From an uncultured Prevotellaceae bacterium (GTDB lineage Bacteria > Bacteroidota > Bacteroidia > Bacteroidales > Bacteroidaceae), in assembly GCA_902780635.1 (NCBI GenBank), contig CACZGH010000023.1:1-64000 (forward strand): a DNA stretch of 64,000 nt, given 5' to 3'. Both the position numbers and the translations under genes were made by a program. Position 1 is the first letter of the stretch; each line of letters starts with the position of its first letter. Below, one piece after another: positions 26,722 through 34,900 of the stretch. The notes below the pieces were generated by a model. That model made no database searches and was not told the DNA's origin. It worked only from the letters and a program-made list of their open reading frames with translations.

Positions 26722-29106
26722 TCAATGCTCAATTTTCAATTTAAGGTTTTTGATGCCAAAGGGTCTCATGGGTAGTCTGACCGTACCGTCGCTACCGACC
26801 TCATACTGACGGAGTATGTTGCCGTTGAGATAGGTTTCCGTAAGGACACTCACAGGCACCTTCAGCCGCAGCACCGTCTCATGGTTGTTGGGGCTGTTGT
26901 TGAAAAGGCGCAGGGTCATTGTGCCATCGGGATGCAGTACGGTGGCACTGACCTGACAGTCGCACTCCAGTAAGGAGAACCATGGTTCGCCTGTACCTTT
27001 CTTGGCAGGCATCCCACTGATGAGGAGCGGGTTCTGCCAGTCTTCCACCAGTCGGGGCAGTTGGGCATCGTCCCAACGTCCCTGATGGGGCACCAGCGCA
27101 TAGCTGATGTCGGTGGGCCCGTCGATGGGATAGTTGCGCCACCATAGTCCTGGACCTGCATATTGCACGGTAAGCGACAGTGGCTCATCGTGGCCATAGG
27201 TATAACTGGTGGTATGGTCGCTCAACAATGCCAGTCCTTGATGCGATGGTGCCGAGCCCTCGCTGAGGTCCACCCAGTTGAGCATGATGTTATGCTGAAT
27301 GCTGTCCCAGCGGTTGAAATAGGTGTCTGCGAGCCGGCTCTCGCACACATCGAAGGGTGCGTCCTTGCTGAGAGCAGGGGCATCGAGACTGGCAGGGAAG
27401 AAAAGGCGCAGCATGAAACGGGTGTCGTAGAACGGGGCGCGACGTGCATTGCGACGATAGTGTATACGTTCACCGACAGCCATGTCTTGAGTCCAGTCGA
27501 TGTGTAGCTGACAGTCTATGCGTTGTTGACCCTTAGTCAAGGTGATGGTCTGCGAAAAGGGTACGCCAGCCACCTCCCCGTTCAGACGCACCTGTTGGCG
27601 CAGGGGGTGGCGTAGGAGCCATGTCAGGCGGGCCGGCTGCTCCGTAGACGAGCGGAAGCCGCCATGCTGGGGGAAATGCCCGCACAGTTCCAAGAACCGG
27701 CGTTCGGCCTTCGTGTCCACCAGTTCGCGACCAGTAGTCTTGTCTATGAGACTGCTGATGATGCCGCCATGTTCCAGGTCGAAGGTGATGCGATAGCGGT
27801 CGTTCTCCATCAATGGTGCATTACTACTCGATGATGACGAGAACGAAAGCTCGTTCTGTTTACTCAGTCGCATGTAGCCGAAGGCGGGCACATCGACCTC
27901 AGTCAACCGGCCATCGACCTCTATCACTTCGTGACGGGGATGCCCCGTGGTGTTATAGACTACCTTCGTATCGCCGTCGACAGCTGTCTGCTGCCTGACG
28001 AAGCGGAGCGTTTGGTCAGTCCACAGGTGGATGGCATCGGCCCAAGTGCCGTAGTCCTTCAGACGGTTGTAGGGCACTATCCATGAGTCGTGGTGCTGGG
28101 CAAGCATCAGCGTGCGCCATGCCTCGTCATGGGCGGCCTGCGGCAGGGGCTGCCCCTTGATGGCAGCCAGTTTCTCGGCCTGCACTAGGCGGTTCTCGGC
28201 CTCACGCACCTGCCGTCCTATGCGCTGCAGCACCTGCGAGCCCCACATCAAGGCGGGGTGTAGGTCCTCCTGCGTCATGTGCCAGATGTCGGTGGTGTGG
28301 CCAGGGGTGTGATTCTCTATATAGTCGGTCCAGCGCACATATCGTGTGCTGCCTTTTTCCTGTCGTAGCCAAGGGCCGAAGGTCCAGCCCGCATCTTGAT
28401 AGCACATGCCCACAGGATGTTTGATACCCGCTTGTCGGCAGGCGTCGAAGAATGTGGTATTGTTGTTCCAGGCGATGGTCTGCCACACACTGCCTTCCTG
28501 CAGAGCCTCACAGGCATAGCGGGGCACGGTGAGTAGCATAGTACCGTCAGGTCCCACCCAGTTGACCAGCTGTCCGCCGTAGGCACCGGCATAGCCGCCC
28601 CAACAGGTGTCGGGACATTTCAGCGAGGCATACTTGAAGCCCAGCAGACTGAGCAGCTGAGGCAGCTGACTGGTGAAGCAGGGCTCCTCGCTGCTGTAAG
28701 TGGTGAAGGTGATGCCTGGGAAGTGGTGGCGCAGTTTCTGAATACCGTACTGGAACTGTCGGATGATGCTCTCGCCACTGATGTTATAGAGGTAGGGCTG
28801 GGCGTATGTAGGATTGGTCACCTCCACCCGCGGCCCGGTGACATACTGCTTGAAACGCTGGTAGGCCTGGGGCGTGTGCACCAGCACTGAGTCCCAGGTC
28901 TCGGGTTCTATCTCCAGTCCTATGCACCAGTCGGGATGCCGTTCCAGTTGGTCCACCATGAACTGGGTGTAAGTGTCCAAAGGATAATGGCCATAGACAC
29001 CACCGTGGAACCCGTCTACGAAGAAGGTCTCTTCGCTGCCAGGTTGTTGGGCCAAACCTTGCAGAGTGCATAGCACTCCCATTGCTATCGTCACTATCCA
29101 CTTCAT
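26722..29106 (-). CDS. Divergent GH38-like secreted protein (alpha-mannosidase superfamily)
   Basis: A 794-residue protein with signal peptide (MKWIVTIAMGVLCTLQGLAQ). The layout follows GH38: an N-terminal (alpha/beta)7-like domain with VTGPRVEVTNPTYAQPYLYN, NISGESIIRQFQYGIQKLRH and LPQLLSLLGFKYAS, then a C-terminal sandwich with GLALLSDHTTSYTYG and YALVPHQGRW. The catalytic positions differ from classical GH38. The HxHxD zinc motif is replaced by DGFHGGVYGHYP (31-42), and the nucleophile region reads TYSSEEPCFTSQLP (136-149) with two glutamates and no QxDPFG-type Asp. It may use other residues, have another specificity, or be a non-catalytic binding protein. It lies 3 bases after the DUF4105 gene and just before GH92. 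Confidence 0.65.
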   Translation of the reverse strand: MKWIVTIAMGVLCTLQGLAQQPGSEETFFVDGFHGGVYGHYPLDTYTQFMVDQLERHPDWCIGLEIEPETWDSVLVHTPQAYQRFKQYVTGPRVEVTNPTYAQPYLYNISGESIIRQFQYGIQKLRHHFPGITFTTYSSEEPCFTSQLPQLLSLLGFKYASLKCPDTCWGGYAGAYGGQLVNWVGPDGTMLLTVPRYACEALQEGSVWQTIAWNNNTTFFDACRQAGIKHPVGMCYQDAGWTFGPWLRQEKGSTRYVRWTDYIENHTPGHTTDIWHMTQEDLHPALMWGSQVLQRIGRQVREAENRLVQAEKLAAIKGQPLPQAAHDEAWRTLMLAQHHDSWIVPYNRLKDYGTWADAIHLWTDQTLRFVRQQTAVDGDTKVVYNTTGHPRHEVIEVDGRLTEVDVPAFGYMRLSKQNELSFSSSSSSNAPLMENDRYRITFDLEHGGIISSLIDKTTGRELVDTKAERRFLELCGHFPQHGGFRSSTEQPARLTWLLRHPLRQQVRLNGEVAGVPFSQTITLTKGQQRIDCQLHIDWTQDMAVGERIHYRRNARRAPFYDTRFMLRLFFPASLDAPALSKDAPFDVCESRLADTYFNRWDSIQHNIMLNWVDLSEGSAPSHQGLALLSDHTTSYTYGHDEPLSLTVQYAGPGLWWRNYPIDGPTDISYALVPHQGRWDDAQLPRLVEDWQNPLLISGMPAKKGTGEPWFSLLECDCQVSATVLHPDGTMTLRLFNNSPNNHETVLRLKVPVSVLTETYLNGNILRQYEVGSDGTVRLPMRPFGIKNLKLKIEH

Positions 29107-29109
29107 ATC

Positions 29110-30348
29110 TTATATCATATTGACGGAACCGCTGTGTACGCTTTTGATTTCTACATTTTTACATTTAGCAAGGCAACGCACTGCCATCACGGCGACCAAT
29201 AGGCTGTGAGGGAGGTCTATTTGTTCGACGAAGGGTGTCAGGGCAATGAAAATGGCCAGCACCACGGTATAGAATAGGTAGACCCGTTGGAAGCCTTTCT
29301 TGTGGTGGAACAGCAGCCAGAGGAGGAGGGGTAGAGGATTAAAGGGTATTACGTACCAGTTGCCTGATGCACCATACAGAATGGAGAAGAATGCCATGTA
29401 GCAGATGAACAGTCCCACCAACGTCTGCCCTGCCAACAACAGGATGTCCACTACGTTGCCCACACGGCGTAGATGCCCTCGCCACTCCGCCACCGTCAGC
29501 AGGATGGCGAGCGCCAACAGCAGGGCAAAGAAGAGCGTCGGCGTGAACCATGTGGTCTTCTTGCCGTCGTCTCCCTGGATGAGAAGTTGACCTTCGTTCA
29601 CAATCATCGGGCGGCTGCTGCCTAACGAGTCTTTCAGCACGGCATGTTGCCAAGCCTCTACCAGCAGCTCGGGCGAGAGCTTGTCTTCTATTTGCCCTAT
29701 CTCCTCACCTGCACTGCCTAACAGTGACTGCCAGAAGAAGTTCACCCAAGGACGGAGCTCCGAGATATGGCGCACAAACTGGCGGTAGGTGCCATTGAGT
29801 ACTGGGGGCAGTGACTGGTAGATGAACTGATCGCCATCCAGTGCACGGTTGATGGCCTGGACGCACATTGACGAGCAGTTGGTCTGTAGGTAGTTGTACA
29901 GGCGGAAGTTGCCCCCGGATATCTCGCTATCGAGCAGTTCCCACAGGTGGCGCTTCTCGTTAAGGCTCAGGTTCAGTTCGTATTCATACACCTGTCGCCC
30001 TTCGCTGGTATACTCCTTCAAGTAGTCGTCGGTATGGTAGGCTGAGTAGGTGCCCTGACCGTTACCCACAAAGAAGGCCATGCGGTTCTCGGGTGTGTCG
30101 TCGAGGCCATAGGTGAACGAGATGTCGAGTCCTGCCGAAGGACATTGCAGCCTTAGCGCACAGTGTCCGTGGGCGGTATAGGCGGTATAGCCTGGAGCTA
30201 CGCTGATGAGTGTCACGGTGATGTCGGTGGCCAACCCATTCTCGTCGACATTGCTCTCCTGCTGTGCAAAAGCACCTGTAGGCGACAGTATGAAGACTGC
30301 CAGCACACAGGCAAAAAGTTGCAAAATGTATATTCTAAATTTCTTCAT
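29110..30348 (-). CDS. DUF4105 / Lnb N-terminal-domain membrane protein
   Basis: The start at 30348 (MKKFRIYILQLFACVLAVFI) opens a signal peptide or first membrane segment; the longer frame runs into the preceding gene. In the 412-residue product a periplasmic domain of about 220 residues contains YTAHGHCALRLQ and NCSSMCVQAINRAL, the conserved His and Cys expected of the NlpC/P60-like fold of DUF4105. Five membrane helices follow, for example LFFALLLALAILLTV and VLAIFIALTPFV. Databases now associate this domain with lipoprotein N-acylation (Lnb), but activity of this member is unknown. Its place inside the PUL operon, 3 bases before the GH38-like gene, is unusual for an envelope maintenance gene. 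Confidence 0.75.
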   Translation of the reverse strand: MKKFRIYILQLFACVLAVFILSPTGAFAQQESNVDENGLATDITVTLISVAPGYTAYTAHGHCALRLQCPSAGLDISFTYGLDDTPENRMAFFVGNGQGTYSAYHTDDYLKEYTSEGRQVYEYELNLSLNEKRHLWELLDSEISGGNFRLYNYLQTNCSSMCVQAINRALDGDQFIYQSLPPVLNGTYRQFVRHISELRPWVNFFWQSLLGSAGEEIGQIEDKLSPELLVEAWQHAVLKDSLGSSRPMIVNEGQLLIQGDDGKKTTWFTPTLFFALLLALAILLTVAEWRGHLRRVGNVVDILLLAGQTLVGLFICYMAFFSILYGASGNWYVIPFNPLPLLLWLLFHHKKGFQRVYLFYTVVLAIFIALTPFVEQIDLPHSLLVAVMAVRCLAKCKNVEIKSVHSGSVNMI

Positions 30349-30401
30349 CTTCTTCGTCCATCCACGCAGAATGGTTTTGGCGTAACAACACTCGGTGGCG
30401 G

Positions 30402-31025
30402 TCACTTCCTCATCTGGAGGATTTTTTTGCCATTACTGATAACGAGGCCGCGAAAGCGTTTGTCCACTCTTTGTCCGGAGAGATTGTATTGAGGTGAACG
30501 TGTGGTGGTGGCTGGCTGACCGTCTTCTGTTTTAGGGGTAAGGATGCCCTCTCCGGAAACAGGGCGGAAGACAGCATAATACTGATATACATCAACAAAT
30601 TCATCCGACCAGTGTTCCTGAGCCTCGCTATAACTTTGGCCATCAAAAACGTACATCGGATCAAAATGGAATGCTACTTCCGTTGGCGAGGTGGTGCCAA
30701 AGAAATCCTCTGGTTCATACTCGTCTTTCAAAATCTTGGTAAAGCCCACTAATTCCCAGCCTGGTATGGGGTCGGCCAACAACCTGCAATAATAATCGTT
30801 CATGCCTTTGATAGTGATCTTCTCATCGATAGACGCTGCCGGTATTGTGGTGACTGAATCCTTATCACTGATATTATAGTTGAGATAGACCACCCCTTTA
30901 CCCGTAGGGACGGCTTCCATCTTGAGACGGAAATTCTTGTAGGCTGAATCAGCTTGTACGTCTATCGCTATTATGGTAAGCAACAGGAGGCAATTGTACT
31001 TGAAGAGATTAAGTCTGTTGTCCAT
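30402..31025 (-). CDS. Secreted protein of unknown function with InlB-repeat-like core and C-terminal sorting-like tail (paralogue 2)
   Basis: A 207-residue protein with a signal peptide (MDNRLNLFKYNCLLLLTIIA...VQA). The mature part begins NFRLKMEAVPTGKGVVYLNY and includes PIPGWELVGFTK and YYAVFRPVSG. That pattern (P-G-x-G-x-V, GW-LxGF, AVF-P) recalls InlB B-repeat/Flg_new modules. It ends YNLSGQRVDKRFRGLVIS with NGKKI, the Prevotella-type tail. It is a clear paralogue of the neighbour at 31084-31818. The pair heads the PUL operon, so they may be abundant surface proteins; no function is known. It starts 58 bases after the neighbour's stop, across a strong hairpin. Confidence 0.65.
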   Translation of the reverse strand: MDNRLNLFKYNCLLLLTIIAIDVQADSAYKNFRLKMEAVPTGKGVVYLNYNISDKDSVTTIPAASIDEKITIKGMNDYYCRLLADPIPGWELVGFTKILKDEYEPEDFFGTTSPTEVAFHFDPMYVFDGQSYSEAQEHWSDEFVDVYQYYAVFRPVSGEGILTPKTEDGQPATTTRSPQYNLSGQRVDKRFRGLVISNGKKILQMRK

Positions 31026-31038
31026 AATATTAGTTAAT

Positions 31039-31072
31039 AAAGGCTTTCATGGCCGAAGCCATGAGAGCCTTT
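31039..31072 (-). terminator. UUCG-tetraloop hairpin between the first two PUL operon genes
   Basis: On the minus strand AAAGGCT-C-TCATGGC-TTCG-GCCATGA-A-AGCCTTT forms a 14-bp stem with one A-C mismatch and a C(UUCG)G loop, then TATTAACT. It sits 12 bases after the stop of the first gene and 14 bases before the next start codon. It would act as a partial terminator or 3'-end stabiliser, so the first gene would be made in excess over the downstream PUL. Confidence 0.7.
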
Positions 31073-31083
31073 TATTTAAGTGG

Positions 31084-31818
31084 TTACTTACGCACGACCT
31101 TCTTGCCGTCGAGGATGACGATTCCGCGATAGGCAGCCGAGGCTTTTTGGCCAGTGAGGGTATAGGCTTGTCCAGCATTGACAACACACTGTGTGCTCTT
31201 GATGCCCTCTGTGTCACCTTCAGGAAGAATGGTGCCTGCGGGTATGAAGACAGCGTAGATCACGTGGTCGGGCTCTTCGCTCCAGTTGTCTTTGGCACGG
31301 GCAATCTCCCGAGCATTGTCACCATCGACATCGGTCTTGGCATCTACCTCATGGGGGCAGTTAGCATTGAAGATAAACTCATAGCCTTCGTCTACCTTGT
31401 CAGCGGCATAAGGGTCGTCAAAGTTTCCGTTGTCAGTGTAGGTGGAAACGAGGAGGTCAGCCTTCGTGTACTCTCCGTCTGCCTTCTTCGCCAGACTGAA
31501 GCCTGCCAGTTCGAAGCCGTCCTCGGGTTCGCCATAGAGCCAGATCATGTAAAGACCACGCAGAGGATCATCCTCACTACGGTTGATGTCGTTGCCATTC
31601 TCACCAATGGTGGCCTTCAATGTAGCCGTCTCGCCTTTACGGGTCTGCAGGTTTGAGGGATCTTCGGTACGGATGTACACCTTGCCACGTCCCGACTCGT
31701 TGACATTTAGCTGCACGTGGATGTTCTTAAAAGGAGTTGCCGATGCATTGGCTGCCACCAAGCAGACTACCAGCACGGCCAGCAATCTGCGAACATGATT
31801 GAAGTAAAATTTTACCAT
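31084..31818 (-). CDS. Secreted protein of unknown function with InlB-repeat-like core and C-terminal tail (paralogue 1)
   Basis: A 244-residue protein with a signal peptide (MVKFYFNHVRRLLAVLVVCL...ASA). The mature part begins FKNIHVQLNVNESGRGKVYI, matching the neighbour's NFRLKMEAVPTGKGVVYLNY, and includes DGFELAGFSLAKKADGEYTK and VIYAVFIPAG. The end, YTLTGQKASAAYRGIVILDG with KKVVRK, is the same tail type. It is the first gene after the candidate HTCS-controlled promoter at 31854, and a strong hairpin follows it. Its position suggests high expression and a surface or glycan-related role, but I recognise no characterised family. Confidence 0.65.
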   Translation of the reverse strand: MVKFYFNHVRRLLAVLVVCLVAANASATPFKNIHVQLNVNESGRGKVYIRTEDPSNLQTRKGETATLKATIGENGNDINRSEDDPLRGLYMIWLYGEPEDGFELAGFSLAKKADGEYTKADLLVSTYTDNGNFDDPYAADKVDEGYEFIFNANCPHEVDAKTDVDGDNAREIARAKDNWSEEPDHVIYAVFIPAGTILPEGDTEGIKSTQCVVNAGQAYTLTGQKASAAYRGIVILDGKKVVRK

Positions 31819-31853
31819 AAAGCTTTAGTTTTTTTAATTAAAAAATTACAATG

Positions 31854-31861
31854 CAAAACTA
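31854..31861 (-). promoter_or_regulatory. -7 promoter box of the main PUL operon
   Basis: The minus strand reads TAGTTTTG (TAnnTTTG). Predicted start is near 31847, about 29 bases before the 31818 ATG. No -33 TTTG is found at 19-20 bases; instead a 12-bp palindrome AACTAATTAGTT (31864-31875) abuts the box. Absence of a -33 element fits an activator-dependent promoter. It would drive the 26-kb operon from 31818 to 5534. Confidence 0.6.
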
Positions 31862-31890
31862 AGAACTAATTAGTTGGCAGACTATCAATA

Positions 31891-31919
31891 TCGAACACAA
31901 AGCCGTTAAAATCGAACCA
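31891..31919 (-). promoter_or_regulatory. Paired GAACCA-type repeats, candidate HTCS site 1
   Basis: TCGAACAC (31891-31898) and TCGAACCA (31912-31919) are direct repeats 21 bp apart, starting 30 and 51 bases from the end of the -7 box. AraC-type domains of HTCS regulators are known to bind direct repeats just upstream of PUL promoters. The HTCS gene ends 13 bases away, and the ECF promoter at 5449 has the same arrangement. Confidence 0.55.
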
Positions 31920-31932
31920 AAATGCCATTATT

Positions 31933-34900
31933 TTATACATTCTGCTGTTCAATAAAGTCTTTGGGGAGCAAGCCGAACTGTTTCTGGAAGCACTGGGTGA
32001 AGTAGCTAGGCGAGCTGAATCCTACCATGTAGCACACCTCGTTGATGCGTGAGTTGCCCTGCTTGAGTAGCTGGGCTGCACGTTTTAGTCTTTCCACCTT
32101 AATGTAATTGTTTGGTGTGAGGTTGAAAAGTCCTCGCATCTTGCGATTCAGGTTGGTGCGGCTCATGAACAACAGGCGCGCCATCTCGTTGATGTCGAAG
32201 TCGCTGTCAGTAAGATGGTCGGCCATGACCTCATCCAGGCGTTGCATAAACTCCTTGTCGGTCTTGCTGATGGAGACGGTCTCCTGTAGAAGGAAGGGGG
32301 AGGTGGCGTAGGCTTGCTTGATGCTCTGCCGTGAGCGCAGCAGGTTTTGTATGACGCTCAGCAGATAGTCCATGGAGAACGGTTTTTCGATGTAGCTGTC
32401 GGCACCGCTTTCCATGCCCTGCACCTTGGCTGTGTCGAGGGTGAGGGCAGTGAGCAGGATGAAGGGGATATGGCTGGTGTTTACGTCTTCCTTCACCTGT
32501 CGGCAAAGCTCAAAACCGTCTATGGGTTCCATCATGATGTCAGAGACGATGATGTCCACCTCGTTGCTGGCAAGAACTTGCAGAGCCTGTTGCCCATTGT
32601 CGGCAGTAATCACACGGTAATGACGTGACAGTTGCTTCTTCTCATAGGCTTTGAGGGAGGGGTTGTCTTCAACGATGAGCACCTGGAAGCCTTCCTCTGT
32701 ACCCTCTGAAGATTGGAGGTCCTCGTACTCGTTGCCGTAGTCGTCAGCTGATGGGAAGAACTCCTTCTGTTCGATGGGCAGGGTCAGACAGAACACGTTG
32801 AGAGTGTCGTCGTCGAGAATGTCTAGTTGTCCGCTGTGTAGCTCGGCCAGCGAGCGTGCCAGTGCCATGCCGATGCCAGTGCCGGTTTGGCCTTCAGCAG
32901 TCTCGGCACGATAGAATGGCAAGAATATCTGCTTACGCAGGGTGGGAGGGATCAGAGGGCCGTCATTACGGGTGATAAGCATCATTTGCTCGTCGTGCCG
33001 GGTGAGTTCTACCTGTATGATGTGGTCACAGTATTTGGTGGCATTGGTCATCAGGTTGCTCACAATCTTGGTGAAGGCCTCTCTGTCTACGTAGGCTTGC
33101 AGGGGTTGTTCAGGCAGGGTGATAGTGGCAGTGATGCCCCGCTGCTGTATGATGGGCTTGAAGCGCACGTAGACATCGTTGACCAGCTGGCCGATATTGC
33201 ATCGCTGGAAACTGAGTCGGAGTCCGTTGCGTTCTATCTTACGGAAGTCGAGTAGCTGGTTGGTGAGGTTGAGGAGTCGCGTCACGTTCTGGTCCATGAT
33301 GTGCAGGTTCTCGCGATCGTTCTCGTCGCTGATATCCTTTTGGAGAATATCGGTCAGAGGACCCTTGATGAGTGTCAGGGGAGTACGTATCTCGTGAGCT
33401 ACGTTGGTGAAGAAATTGATTTTGCTCTGATAGAGCTCCTGTTGTTGCTCGTGCTCAAACTGCTCCATAGCCAGACGCCTGTTCAGCCGTGAGCGCTGGG
33501 TGAGATAGCGATAGGCCATCAGCACGGTCCCTGCAGCCGCCAAGAGGTAGATGAGCCAGGCCCACCACGTATTATACCATGGTTGGCGGATGGTGATGTC
33601 GATGGTCAGGGGAGTGGCAGTCTTCTCATTGTTGGTCACGTCGCAGACACGCAACACGTAGTCACCAGGCGGCAGGTTCGTATAACGGATATAGTTGTCG
33701 CTGTAGAGGTGCTGCCACTGGCTGTCGAAACCTTCGAGCATGTACTTGATTTGGCGTGTCTGTGCATCGCGATAGGACAACACGGCTATCTTGATGGCCA
33801 GCGAGTTTTGGTCATAGGGCAGCTCTAAGCGGCGAGTGGCAGTGATGCTCTGCTTCAAGGGCGAGTCAGCGGCGTTGTAGTCGACCATTCGTCCCTGAAC
33901 CATCAATTCAGTAGCAACGATGGCAGGTGCAGACGACAGACCAAGGAAACTCTCTGGAGAGAAAGTCACTAGACCTGCCTGGCTACCTATGTATATGAGA
34001 CCGGTACTGCTGCATAGGGCGGAGTGACGTGAGAAATTGTTGTTCAGCAAACCATTGTCGGTGGTGTAGATGCGTGTGGATGCATTCTCTGGGTTATAGC
34101 ATATCAAACCTTCGTTGCTAGTCAACCACAGCAGTCCTTCGCCATCTTCAACCATCCCTTGCAGCACTCGCTTAGGCTGATAACTGGGGATAGATACGGT
34201 GATGAAACGCTGGTGCTCGGCATCGTAGCGATAGGCTCCGTTGCCATCAGTGATGGCCCACACGTCACCGCGTGATGTCTCGTAGAGCCCCACCACATTG
34301 TTGCTGGGGAGTCTCACTCTGCCTTTTCCATGAGGGGGGGGAGCATCATCAAAGCACTGCCACTGGCTGCTGCCTACACGGCGCATGTAGATGCCGTGGT
34401 CATAGACAGCCACCCAAAGGTTGTGGGCATGGTCCTCCATGATGTCATAGACAATATGTTGGGGCAGCTCTTTCAATTGGAAGAACTGATCTGTCGATGG
34501 CTCGTAGTGATAGATGCCTCCTAAAGTGCCCACATAGACACTGCCATCAGCCGTCTGAGCTATAGAGAAAATGTTGTTGTCATTCAACTGCCCCTCCTTG
34601 CCATCACCTTGCTGATAGTTGCGCAGCAGCCGGCCTGTGGCAGCGTCGAGGACCTTTAGTCCATGAGCGAAGGTACCCACCCACAATTGGTCGCCTATCA
34701 TGCACAGACTCTGTACATTGAGGAATGAGGCACTAGCATCGACAAAGGTGAAATGATGGGTCGTCGGCGAGAAACGGTTCAGTCCGCCATCCTCCGTACC
34801 CACCCAGATCGTACCGTCGGGAGCCTCCACCATCTGGCCTACCCGGCGGCCACTGAGCGAGCCAGGACGGTCCACGCGGGGGATGTAGTAGCTGAAGGCG

